Assembly (NCBI RefSeq): GCF_019059575.1
Contig: NW_024881595.1
Span: 1,054,001-1,118,000, forward strand
Direction of reading: 5' to 3'
From: Amphibalanus amphitrite
Taxonomy: Eukaryota > Arthropoda > Thecostraca > Balanomorpha > Balanidae
Length of the DNA: 64,000 bases
Part shown: piece by piece, positions 51,801 through 63,400 of the stretch
Numbering within the stretch: position 1 is the first letter of the stretch
How the letters are laid out: the number at the start of each line of letters is the position of its first letter
Program-made: the position numbers and the translations under genes
Notes under the pieces: generated by a model
Told to the model about the DNA's origin: nothing
Databases searched by the model: none
What the model saw: the letters and a program-made list of their open reading frames with translations, nothing else

Positions 51801-54800
51801 AGTAACTTGGTCAAAAACGAAAATCACTCATGGAAACGGAAAACAAACAAGGCCTGACCAATGACCATGTAACGACAACGCATTTTCAAACCCAAGTCTT
51901 ACGACTTGAAACAACAACCAGCCAAATGACGACACATGTCCAAGAAACAATAAAGTTGTCTCGTATGTACAATTGACTAAAAAAAAAAAAAACTCAGTGT
52001 CTTCGGAAGTCACCACGAATACACCTGTGATGCCTTCAACAAACAAAAATCCTGGAAGAAACCCAGCCAGCAACATCCGGGACCGGACGAGATCTCCCAC
52101 ATCCAACCACGTCATGCCACGAGTGGTCCATCAATGCTCGCCCGGTCGTGCAGAATCAGTCCACAGGTCCACCCAGCTCTCCACCACCTTCTACAGCTCT
52201 CCACGTCCACTCCTCATAGCTTCCACACCGAGAACCGCCCTGACCACACCACCAAGACTCGCCACACAATGTTTCCAATCCAACTACCAATCTACCAAAC
52301 CCCAGAGGGGACCAACATCACCCCAGCAAGAAACTCCGTCCGTCCCATCGGTCCAAAAAAAAAACTCCACCTACTCCCGGTGAAGTGGACACCCCGGTGG
52401 CGGCCGCTGCAGTCCAGGACAGAGAGCGGCGCAGGGGGGCCAGCGCGGCGGCCGCCCTCCGCAGAGGCTCCGAGTCCACCGAGGAGCCCGTCACGGTCTC
52501 AGCCTTAGACTCGCCATACTGTCAGCGCGGCGACTGAGGTGAACGCCGGGGTCGGGGATGGTGCTGCTAGGGTGAAGTTTAGTTTGGTCATAATAAGAGC
52601 GGAGTCGGGGCGGTACCGTATGGTGTGGAGATGTAATGGCAAACCATCAAGCAGATGACTGGTACCCATATGCTTAGCGTGTTAATCAGACGGTGCCGCG
52701 GCAGGCCTCTATAAGGTGGGAAGCCATAGGGCAGTATGCGGAGGCAGCCGTTTTCGCTATGATCCTGCAATAATAAATGCTCCGGCCTTCCTGCTCTGTT
52801 ATAAGTAGGTACGAACATTTCAAAAGCGACGCACGTTTAGTATCCTACGGTGGACAGTATCGTGATCCATTTCGTGTTTCAGCTTCTAATGGGTGGCACC
52901 ATAACCACGATTTTAGCACTTACCGTGTGGATTTTCTTCCTGTTTCCGTCGACCACCACGTTGAGGCCGAGATTGGCCAGGTTGGTGATGATACTGCGGT
53001 CCTCGGCAGGGATCTGCGCGTGCTGAATCAGCTTGTTGAGGTTCTCCTCGCTGATGCCGTTCTTCACCAGGATGTAGAGCAGGATGATCCTGATCTTGTC
53101 GTACGTGGTGACGTTCTGGTCCAGCAGGATGGGCACGATGTTGCGCATGTGGTCGCGGATCTTCTCGCCCTCGGCGTCAGTACCCATGGCCAGATCCTGC
53201 TCCACCTGTGGGCGGAGACGACACGCGGACTCCTATAGTGACACGAACTACACATGCTGCCAGTGTATATACAGTGGCAGATGTGACCGGTGAAACCAAA
53301 ATACACACAAAACTAGTAATGAAAGTTAACCCGGCAGTTGCTGGGGTATTTCGCCACCCACCGTTTGCTGGGGGGGGGGGGGGCGTTAAACGCCCCCAGC
53401 CGATAACTTGAGAACCAATAGACGCAGCGAAACGCACGAGGCGGCAAACGAAAGAACGCGACGAGACGCTTCAGATGAGTACTTTAAATTTGAATTTTGA
53501 GGTCACAGGTCGGGTCAAGGTCAGGTCAAACACCTGAAATCCGGCTTTCAGTAGCATGGACTTCAGGACTTCGCAATGGGTGCCTCTCGTCATAAGCTCT
53601 GTCAAAACGGTGCACAATCCATCATATCAGGCCTACAAGAGTGTCAGCTCCATGTAGGGGTCAGTCAAGCATAGGTCAGGGTCAAGGTCAGGTCAACCGG
53701 GTAGGCACATATCCCCGAAAATCAAAACTGATATTCGCAGCCTGTGACACTTGTTTTGTGGGTAATTTGGGGCGTAGAACACGATGGTGACATTTATTTT
53801 ACCATAATTCATAGGTGTACGTGTTTGGCTAAAAAAGTTCAATTTAAGAAATGCATGTATCATGGTCGTGTAGTCACTAGAAATTGCCAAGATTCAGTTC
53901 AAGATTTTGGAAAATGCGGAACGATAATCAATAATCGAAGATAGCCATTTGATTGTTCATGGTATAGGCAGTCTAATGACGTTCACGGCATGTCTGTATG
54001 TCTATTCTGTGATTTTATATGATTTTTTGAACATATGCCGTTTTTGGTCGAAAACTCAGAAATCATGACGTCACTAAAACCTCGATATCTCAAAAATTTT
54101 CCGACCGATTTTTTTGAAACTTTGTCACAATAAACTTCAATCGATTCCCTACACGTAACTAAAATTTGGCGCGCCGCCGTTTTTATGCTATGGCCCGGCG
54201 AAAAAAAGTGGGGGCGTTTAACGCCCCCCCCCCCCCCCAGCAACTCGCGGGTTAACTAGTAAGACGCTACAAGAGTCACCGCAGCTTTTGTAAATTAGCA
54301 TCACCGACCAGTTGAATTAACATAAGGCCGACTCCAGCATACACAATACACATTCATATTGTTTGATTACACTGGTCTGCGTGATTTATAAGGTCAATGG
54401 TTTCTCAGCTGTTTATAGGACAGTTTTTCACGCTGATTCCGGAAATGGAATTCGTTTTGCTCGATTAGCTCGATTTTTTAAGATACGTCGTTTTGCTCAT
54501 ATGTTCAAAGCTATGCTGAATGGCTTAGTATAGTTAATCACACAGAAGCATATATATGTTTAAACTGCAAACTGACCCGCTATAAGTGAATTCCGATTAC
54601 AGTACACACGCACTGCTGTGACGCAAATGGCCTTTTCACGGATTTTCGACTGTGTTGAGCACATGGGACGTCCCTCTTCAAGCACCAGCAATAGTCCGCC
54701 AGGAAGTTGACGTCCCACCGACCCTTATACCGTTTTTCCATCACACTTTGTGGCCACACAGTCTTTGTGGAAGCATTCTACCTGCTCTTCACTACAGTCA

Positions 54801-57800
54801 CCAGTTTTCTGGTAAATAATCGAGATGGGACCTAAAAAATTGCAAAATGTATCAGCATGCCCACTCCAATGTGCATATTAATGCATCGGTGTGTATCCTT
54901 GACATAGTGTGGGAGCTCGAGCTAATCGAGAAAAATGGATACCTACCTTTTCCGAATTCGGCACACAAAACTTGCATCAGAACAGTTGGGAAATCTTCCA
55001 TCTTTGGGGAAAATGCATCAGTATGCCCACTCCAAGATTTAATATATCAGTGTGTGAGCTGTTATCCGTGACATAGTGTGAAAACGGGAGCTAATCGAGA
55101 AAAATGGATAGCTTTGTTGGATTCAGCACACGAAACTTGCATTATAGAACAGCTGAGAAATCTCCAACTTTGGGGAACAATGTATTAGTATGCCCACTCC
55201 AAGATGCATATTAATATATCGGTGTGTGAACTTTTATCATTGATATAGTGTGAAAACTCGAGCTAATCGAGACAAATGGATAGCTTTTTTGAATTCAGCA
55301 CACGAAACTTGTATTAGAACAGATGAGAAATATCCAACCTTGGGAAAAATATATCAGCATGCCCACTCCAATGTGCCTATAAATGCATCAGTGTGTGAAC
55401 TTTTATCCTTGACATAGTTCGAAAACTCGAGCTAATCGAGAAAAATGGACAGCTTTTTCGGATTCAGCACACGAAACTTGTATAAAAATAGCTGAGAAAC
55501 CTCCGACCTTTTGAAAAAAGTTTTGAAACGCAGGCCAGTGTTATAGATGTTTGCATTCCACATCACGGGGCAAGGTGAAAATGAGGCTCGCCATATCCGA
55601 CGTCTACTCTATACCCTTCCCGCATTTCCCTACTACCCCACCACGTTACCTTGCAGAGTTTGTCGACGTATCCCTGGTAGGAGGCCATGCACTCTCCGGC
55701 CAGGTGCAGGTGGGTCGAGTACTTGCTCAGCTCTTTCTGGTACTGGGGCATCTTCTTGATCATCTGACTGAGGTCGCGCATCGACGCCTTGTCCGTCGAC
55801 ATGCCGCGCTTGTTCTCAATGAACTTCTTCATGTTCTTGGTCACCTGTCAGATAGACAAGTGAGTTAATTTCAACGAAAACGAGATTGGGTAGATGATTT
55901 AGCTTTCTGGCCAGCGAAACACTCAATCCAGATTCGAAATCGCCAGTGCGAAAAGCTTTATTCTTTGCTTTCGTCCATTCATTTACCGACCCAATTCATT
56001 AAATCATCCGATTCATTTTTTCATTTTCGATTCATTTATTCATTCATTCAACTACCGATCTTCCCGAAATACCTCACCACGTTACTTCCAAACTCAACCC
56101 ACTTCACATACCCCGTCGTCCTCCCTACCCCTTCCTTTCCCGCTCCCTCGACTGCCCCGCACTGCCAGTCGCACCCACCTGCTGCGATACGATGGCGATG
56201 TGCTGGTGTCGCAGCTCCACCCACAGGTCGTCATTGTCGTCCAGCAGCACCTCCTTGGGACTCTCGCCCTGGCTGGCCTCGTACTTGTAGACGTCGTTCT
56301 CGATGGGCAGCAGGTCAAAGGCCATGGCCTGCAGGGTGAGCTCGTGCAGCAGCGGCGACACGGCGTCGAAGCCGCGGTCCAGGATCAGCAGCTGGGAGCG
56401 CGCCTGCAGGAGAGCGGGGTAAGTCAGCGCTGACAGCTAAAGAAGGGCCCAAACGCAGCTGGCGCTGTAATGTGCGGCTCGCAGCGGCGCAGCGTGAGCA
56501 GCGGTGCTTACAGTGACCTCGTTAAAGCTCCCAGCGAACCTCATTGCACGCCGAAACTTGAGCGTCCGTCTACTCATGCATCGCAAATGAGCAGCACGTG
56601 ATTGACATGCTGCCAGCTGCACTATTCACATACTCCGCTCAATGTAAAACAATACATCTCGCCCTCGTTGCCGCCCGGCCGGCCGTTTAAACGAATTCTC
56701 CCGTTCTCGTAACCAGCTTCTCTCTGAATGACTGAATGTATTTCGGTCGCTACCCGGGTTCCTGCACGGACGGCGGCAGATCTGGCGTTAGGAGTCGGTC
56801 GTCAAGCAAGGCCAGGCATGTCACCTTCTCCAGTGGGGCTCTGTCAGAGACAGGCTACCTCTGAGGTGCCCAGGGAGGGGAGCGGACCACAGCGGACTAC
56901 TGTCCCAGTGCCCGGCAACACAGTGCCGACCGCTCACAGATTAATCATACGCCATGGTGTGTGCATAATTAAAGTCGGGCTTCGGGACGCGAGGATCCTG
57001 GCTCGGTCGGTCGTCCAAGAGGTGTTAGAATACAGTCAGTCTGGTGAGAGTCAAACTGAAGTTGCTGTGTAAAAGAGGCAGCTGGACGGAGAGAAAACAG
57101 TGAAGTGACGAGGAGGACAGACGAGCGGGAAGAGAGGCGTGAAAATCACTTCAGCAAGACAGTTCAGACGGACGGGACGAGACGGAGGAGAGCGACAGAA
57201 AAACAGGTGAGAACTAGAGCGGGAGAGTGAAGTTTATCTGCCCCACGTATCAGACAGCTTAGGTGAAATTTCAACAATGCCAGGAGTGGATTCAAAAACA
57301 TTTATCAGGTCTTGACGACGCAAATAAACAAATAACTTGATTTCATAGCAAAAAATAACTTGATAATAACTTGTTGAATAACTTGATTTACAACAACATG
57401 ACATTCGCATTATTTTTATTTTTTCTTTGCTGTCGGAAATACAGAAGCTCATTAGTGAAAAAGGAACGTCAAATCACCGAAGTTCAATATCGGTAGGGCT
57501 CCGTCTCTAGCCGACATTATGTCGGCTTCAAAAAGTGACAATCGAGGAAATCTCTCGACAGCTTCAAATGACTCATCAATCATCACAAACATGTGATATA
57601 ACTAATGGTTAGTAGTTAGCCATCAGCACAAAATACGCACTGTTGAAACATCTATAGCTTGGAGGTGCCTCAATAGTTCTTTGCGGGAGAAGATGGACCC
57701 AAATACCCCACAAAGTATCCAGCGTGACCATCCGTGTAATGGCAGGGCGGCAAACGGGACCAGGTACGACTGCTCGCCGGTCACCGAAGTAGGGCGGAGG

Positions 57801-59041
57801 TAGAACGGCGCACGGTCAAAAGGTCACGAAGGCAGGACGCCGCCTCTTCCGAAACGTATGTGGCGTGTCGGAAGGTCAGACGGCCGCCGGGAAACGAACT
57901 GGAGCGGGGAACAAAGCGTCTGGGGTGTGGCGGGCACGACGGAGAAGGGCTAACAGACAGTCCGCAGCGTCGTGGGTACGACGGCGGCGGGCTTTGTGGG
58001 GCGTCTGGGTACGTCTGTAAGGCGACAGGTCGGAAAATATCGATTGGAAAGGAAACCGTCGCATATTAACAATAAGCGAGCTGGCATGCTATGAATGGCT
58101 TACTAACATGGCAACCGTAAGATAACCATTTGGATTCAAAGCCTAAGTGTCATGAAAGAAAAGTGCTACACATATTCCTAATGTCGTTCCGGACCCGACC
58201 AACTCAAGCTGCATCTCCGGCGGTTTCCCCATAAATTTACGGTCCCCCATCGTCATATTTCACCCTCCCCGCGCCGTCCACCGCTCCCACAGTACGCGAG
58301 TACATCCCCCACTGGCCCGGTGCCAGTACCGCCGGAGGGAAGCCCTCCACGCCCTCCATCGACCCTCACCTTCTCCGGAGACTCTCCCATGGTCGGCTCG
58401 TCGGCCTTGTAGGCGTCCAGCTTCTGCTGCACCATCTGCGCCAGCTCGACGTTGTAGTCAAAGTCGCTGCGGTAGCGCACGTTCGGGTACTCGCCCAGCA
58501 CAGCGCAGAGGGTGGCCAGCTGCTGCGCCATCCGCTCCATGGTCTGGGGCCGGCTCGGCGCGCGTGACGGCCCGTAAAACACCGGGAACGTCTCCTCACA
58601 GTCCAGAGAGAACACCTGCGACTCCTGCGGCAGGAACGCGATGTTGATCTCCTTCAGCGCCTTCACATACTTGGAGACGTTGGCATTCACCAGCATGTTG
58701 AAGCACTCGTCAGGACACGCCTCCGTGAAGAAGATGTGCGCAGCGCGGTACATGGTCCGCGTTGGGATGCCAAAGTCGTTGATAATGCCATTGATGGATT
58801 TCTCGGTGGGTTGTACCAGGTAGACGGCCTCCAGATGCTGCAGTGGCTCCCGCTTCTTGAAGATGTCCTCAACAATTGTGATGCCCTCCTGTGCCAGGTC
58901 GTGCATCTTGGTGCATGCTGAGATCATCCTCATGCTCAGCTCGTCAACCACCAGGACGCGCCAGTCGGGTGTCGAGCCTTTCTTTTGTGACTTGATGACA
59001 ATGTCCATGATCTTCTGACCCACAATCGTTTTGAGAGACAT
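48859..59041 (-). CDS. Rop: Rop / Unc-18 / Munc18 (Sec1 family syntaxin-binding protein)
   Basis: Six coding exons: 59041-58370, 56403-56179, 55844-55650, 53205-52924, 50026-49739, 48966-48859. All junctions are GT-AG and phase 0, giving 589 residues, close to the 594-597 of Munc18-1 and Rop. The cytosolic protein clasps syntaxin and drives SNARE assembly in synaptic exocytosis. Diagnostic blocks: [25 protein letters not shown]-like [112 protein letters not shown]. Start ATG 59041 ([12 protein letters not shown]) matches the known N-terminus; its exon begins at an acceptor at 59065, so a noncoding exon lies upstream, probably ending at 59506 or 59513. The gene looks fully functional. Introns hold two TTAA MITEs and a 167-bp tandem array. 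Confidence 0.97.
50516..51702 (+). mobile_element. piggyBac-like MITE, copy 2 (AGGTCA-rich)
   Basis: 1,187 bp, one base longer than copy 1, with TTAA at 50512-50515 and 51703-51706. Ends are CCCGCGCCCGGCTGG and, inward from the right, CCCGCGCCCTGCTGG. The interior is collinear with copy 1. It keeps the perfect DR1 (50687-50699) and the AGGTCATGACCT palindrome (51070-51081). Lies in the Rop intron between coding exons 4 and 5. Confidence 0.93.
51831..52545 (+). other. Unidentified plus-strand open stretches inside a Rop intron
   Basis: A 48-codon frame from ATG 51831 (Thr/Gln-rich, METENKQG start) is followed by a Ser/Thr/Pro-rich frame to 52383. A GC-rich stretch to about 52538 can be read as an Arg/Ala-rich tail ending in TGA. 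The frames are not continuous with each other. Codon composition looks more protein-like than the surrounding intron, but no family is recognised; an old retroelement or a lost exon is possible. Confidence 0.3.
53330..54251 (+). mobile_element. piggyBac-like MITE, copy 3 (diverged, 922 bp)
   Basis: TTAA at 53326-53329 and 54252-54255; ends CCCGGCAGTTGCTGG and, inward from the right, CCCGCGAGTTGCTGG. G/C homopolymer hairpins again stand near both ends (GGGGCGTTAAACGCCCC type). The interior is shorter and largely different, but AGGTCA words remain near the left end (53500-53530, 53640-53700). A related subfamily in the Rop intron between coding exons 3 and 4. Confidence 0.9.
54851..55518. repeat. 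~167-bp tandem array, four copies
   Basis: ATCAGYATGCCCACTCCA recurs at 54851, 55017, 55184 and 55353 (periods 166, 167, 169). Each unit also carries GAGCTAATCGAGAAAAATGG and CAGCACACGAAACTTG. Copies are moderately diverged. The array fills most of the intron just downstream of Rop coding exon 3 in transcript order. The period is close to nucleosomal DNA length; the family is not recognised. Confidence 0.93.
56404..58369 (-). other. Rop intron between coding exons 1 and 2
   Basis: 1,966 bases. Only a short palindrome (AGCCGACAT/ATGTCGGCT at about 57511-57529) stands out. The frame at 56728-57072 has no recognisable similarity. Confidence 0.6.
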
Positions 59042-59505
59042 GGTTGGACGATTGAGATAATGAATCTGCAAGGAAAACAATTACTTTTGTAAGCCTGTAT
59101 CAGTGTTGGTCAATAAGCAATGACAAGCAAACAAAACCGCAAACCAAAGCATTGCTCAAATGTGCATGAAGTGACAGCCTAGACCCAGCAGGATACATGT
59201 TATCAATATAAAAAGTGTGACCATTTGTCCATTGATAAAAAATGCTGCATTATTAACTGATTATTGTACCTACACACACAGTCATCATGTGTACATCAAT
59301 AAACCCCACCTAAACCTGAACCTCGAACTATGCTGATACTCATGCAGCAACTGATGGATAATTTGCAATAGTTCAGTATCAGTTGCAAAAGAGGTAAGAT
59401 ATATCACAGCGAAAGTAGGAACATGGTAGCTTACAACAAAACAAAAAATACGTCAAATTTCCAAATAAACTATAGCGAGAAAACACGATCACTAACTTCA
59501 CTTAC

Positions 59506-59923
59506 CGCTTACCAATGGCAGAAGCAAATGGCTTTCCTCCTTATGAACCACCCTTGAGTGAATTTAACAGCATTAGAAATAAAGGTACGACCAGTATAGT
59601 TCTCTATATACCGTGTGTACGACTTCAGATGACAGCCCTCAGCAGTCACCACGCCCCCGACTACTCAGAAAACAACGCTCCGCTTCGCCGTCACCGCTGA
59701 AGTCCGCAACAATCGATTGTTGGCATTGGGGCTTGAGGCGACATCTCGTGGTAGTGCTGCAGGTGGAGTTTTTGGTTTCACTGCTAGGTGGCGGGTGCTG
59801 TCCAAAATCGAGAGCACTTTCCAAAGCGACGTAAACAAGCGCGGCTCCGAACAAAAATCGGTCAGGAGGTCGGAGGCGCGTTTGATCTATCCGTTTCCGA
59901 TTCGGGGGGAATGGGAGTGACTG
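59506..59923. promoter_or_regulatory. Divergent Rop / Par-3 promoter region
   Basis: On the minus strand a TATATAG at about 59600-59606 lies roughly 90 bases before tandem splice donors (GTAAGC and GTAAGT, exon end 59513 or 59506) suited to a Rop noncoding exon. On the plus strand a GC-rich segment ends at ATGGGAGTGACTG|GTAAGT (donor at 59924) suited to a Par-3 noncoding exon. The two 5' ends would be only a few hundred bases apart. Exact start sites are inferred. Confidence 0.5.
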
Positions 59924-60159
59924 GTAAGTGACCCGAAACTGTGTGTGCATTTCCCCTCATTAGTCGCTTCCTCGGATTCATTTGTTTTTCCATAGCGGGT
60001 TGGAATGCACGCCTGCCTACCTGGCTTAGCTACCTGTCTGTCGGCAATTATGGCGTCGATTGTGTTATCAGTTTTTTGAAATTAATTTTGACAACACCTG
60101 TTGCTGATTCCAAGAGTAATGTGAAAATTGGCTAACATTTGTGTGCTCTTTTGTTGCAG

Positions 60160-60314
60160 GCTTCTCCATGCTGGTACAGATCAAGATGAATCATCTCAGG
60201 GAAGGAAGCATTCCATTGAAGTGAGTCACTTCAGAAGAGTACCTGGATGTGGACGATGAACCACTAGTGCTGAGTTAGTGAGTGGTAGTGCTAGGGAAGC
60301 AAGTTTTATCAGTG
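60160..60314 (+). other. Par-3 5' UTR with an 18-codon uORF
   Basis: The exon begins after TTGTTGCAG at 60160 and runs into the start codon at 60315. An upstream ATG at 60168 opens a short frame ending TGA at 60222-60224, followed by a further ATG with an immediate stop. These upstream starts could lower translation of the main frame. Confidence 0.6.
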
Positions 60315-60434
60315 ATGAAGGTGACTGTCTGCTTTGGACCAGTCCGTGTGGTCGTTCCGTGTGGAGATGGAAATGGAACTGTCCGTGACCTCATGCTGCG
60401 AGCCACCACAAGATACAAAAAAGCTGCTGGATGG
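60315..60434 (+). CDS. baz: Par-3 / Bazooka, first coding exon (partial gene)
   Basis: 40 codons from ATG 60315 to the donor TGG|GTAAGT at 60435, phase 0. The translation begins MKVTVCFGPVRVVVPCGDG and ends ATTRYKKAAGW, a clear match to the N-terminal self-association domain of Par-3/Bazooka, which also starts MKVTVCFG and has VRDL...AT.RY.KAAGK. The protein is the scaffold of the apical Par complex with Par-6 and aPKC. The PDZ domains and the rest are not in the window, so the next intron exceeds 3.5 kb. Divergent neighbour: Rop. Confidence 0.93.
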
Positions 60435-63400
60435 GTAAGTACCAAAGGACTGCTACATACATTTTACAGCTAAGATGCTTGTGATATTTCTAAAATAAAA
60501 TATAAAGTGAAGTTTGATTGACCACACCTTCATATGAGGCACTTTGATTTTCCAACTGCTAGGTATTTCCAATGCTTGTTTCCTGTTTGTGCTCACTGAG
60601 GCTGGGCATGGGCCATCCTTATTTGAAAATAACCATGTGTGCTACCTGTATGATTTGAAAGTGATGGAAATTGAACTCAGTGAGTTGTTGCAAGTTTTTA
60701 ATGTTGATGCATGCTGCCACTCCAGTTCCAGCTATGAGCTACATACTAGCTCACTCACTTAATTGATTACCTTGTTAGTCATTTTATTTTGTTTTTAACT
60801 GTAGTAATACTTTGGACATTCATTTCACCTATAAGTGTTTATAGTAATGCCAAAGATATATAGGTAATGGGTACTGGTGCTCATATGACTTGGACATCTC
60901 TGGCCACCAAACCTATCTGCATTTGAGCAAAGGCTTTAGATGATGATAACCTGATGCAATGACCTGAGGGAGCATTTGTTTATGCTACAGCCAAAGATTT
61001 GACCTTACTCAGACTGCTAACTGTAAAAATTGACCACTGGCCAGTGCCTAAATGTCATGAGTGATTATTCATAAGAGTGCAATTCTGGAGTCACAGCCTT
61101 GAGGTAGGTACTAAAATGGACTGAGAGGTGCCATTGAAAACTGCTAAACTGCTGAGCCTCTCAATCCTCTATTGCCATTCGTGTCCTAGGTCGGGGACTC
61201 GGCTTATCGGTGTACGTGTACGCGACCATTCCACACCACCAGCTCGGTGCAAAGATGGACATTGGACTTGAACATCCATTCGCAGTGTATCTTGGGCTGG
61301 ACTGGTCTCTCCGCCGTATCAGCGGCCTCTGGGTAATGGTGCCGGTCATTCTTTCAACTGACGTGGCTGTATCTTTCAACTGATATTTGCATGGTTCGCT
61401 CGAGCGACACTCATTCCTGTCATTGTCCGATGTGACAGCACGCAGATTTCTGACGGTCCTACCTGACAGCTGTCCTGTCAGACTATTTGACAGCGGTGTC
61501 TGCTGGTCCAGTGCACCTACTGTCTGCACCGCAACGGCCGGCACAGGCCCGCCGGAAGTGAGCCATTTCCGGTGGGCGGGTGACGCCGGAAGTGCAGCCG
61601 GTCACCGTGATTGATATTTGGACCGCTCGGCAGCGGGACACAGGGGACAGGTAACCCGCTCGGCCGCCCGGTGTTGCACCGGCGGACTGACGGTTGTGCG
61701 TTCACCTGATGTGGTCTCGTGCAGCGGCGCCGGTGCGGCCGGCGCTGGGTGGGGAGGTTCCGGCCGCTGCCGCGCTGCACCCTCAAATTTGGTGCGCCGC
61801 TGCGGTCGGAAGCTGATGGAAATCTCACCAACACCGGCAGTTACTGGAACTGGTGGATTCTCCCTTTGTGGTATTGCGCTCTGATTCCATGCTCAGCTCA
61901 CCACTCACCGCAGGCTGGTTGGGTCGGGGTTCGATGGATCTTTGGAGAAGGTACATCGTGGGAATTTGAGAGCCGACTTTCGTTACGGTTTTCACCTGCG
62001 GCGAGTGTCGGTTAGTGAGTCTGGCAGACAGACGGACAAACAGACAGTGCGGATGCATGATTATTACATATGCTCATAGGGTCTGCGGGCTATGTTGTGG
62101 GTAGATGGGTCGTGTTCTGACCGCGGGGTCATCTAGTGGCGTTAGATGAATGCAGACTTAGTATCACATTTTATTACCTGTATGCACGGAAATCGGGCGG
62201 CGCATCCTAGGAACTTTTTTAGAATGAACAGTCTGGCTTTGATGCCCCTTTTTGAATAGGTTCTGCCTGTTTGCACCTGCCTTGCGAAACACACTGTGTA
62301 GATGGCTCCGCAACCATAGATGGTCATAGACAAACGCCGCCCCTGCTACTCAGCCTTACCTTACACACCTTTGCCGCAGTCATCCGTAGTGGCGCCTGGC
62401 GGCGGAGTTTTGCTTCACTGCCGAGGAGTTATTTCACCGTTTTCTACCGAAATCGGTCTCTGTATCCTTGTGGCTGAGGTCGGTCGATGCTCCCCGATCT
62501 GCTGAACATGCATGCTGCTCCTCGGATCGGTGGGCGGAACCTTTCGTGGCTGGTTCAACATGCCACTGCTGGCAGCTAATTGTATGTACGTCGAGTGAAT
62601 GCATGGATGGGTTGGCTGTATGTATTTGGCACCTCCTTAGATTTCGCAGATTCCTGTTATTTTCATCCTTGACTTGAAATTTCACTTGACTTGAAAATAT
62701 TGGCAACCTTGTTTGTTCTGTTTCCGTCATAGTCCATCAAATCATTGTGATTTCTGACCGATTTAACATGCTAAACAATTGCAGGTGGCTACTGTTCGTG
62801 AGAATCGTTCAGTTCACCCGTTCGATACGGAAATGTTCGTGCGTGCTCGTGATCGTTCACTCGTTCTCGTACTCGTTCTCTTTCGTCACCCGGAGGACCA
62901 TAAAGCTATTGTTCATATATGTAAAAGTCTATTCTCGATTACTTAGCAAGCGGTTAAAAAAGGGTGAAATACGGCGGTCACAGGTGCAGCGCAATTCGTC
63001 GTTCTCGGCACGTCGTTCACGTAAGGCCGCGTCGGCCACGTCGTAACACCGGGCCGTGTCGCGCCGGCGGAGTCGCGTTCGAGACTGTTCGTACTCAGGC
63101 CGCGTCGGCCACGTCGTATGACACCGGGCCGTGTCGCACCGGCGGAGTCCCGTTGAAGACTGTCGGGCCCCCGTCCCGTCTCAGCCCTCGTCGTAGCACA
63201 ACACGTGGGCATGAGAATCAGATCAGGGGCCAGATGACACATATGTGAGCGGCGTGGCGCGGCGGACCGACCGCCGCGCTCCGAGCGCCGGCCGTCTTTG
63301 CGAAGATATCCAAAATGCCTATTTGCTCGCTAACAGCTATTATAGCAATGTTGGCCAATGGCCGGTGGTGCATTTTGGTCGGATGCTCTTTGATTAGTGT

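Noticed and set aside
40400-54240. Repeated G and C homopolymer runs considered as CRISPR-like or telomeric repeats
   Set aside because: They are constant terminal hairpins of the TTAA MITEs, with no regular spacers.
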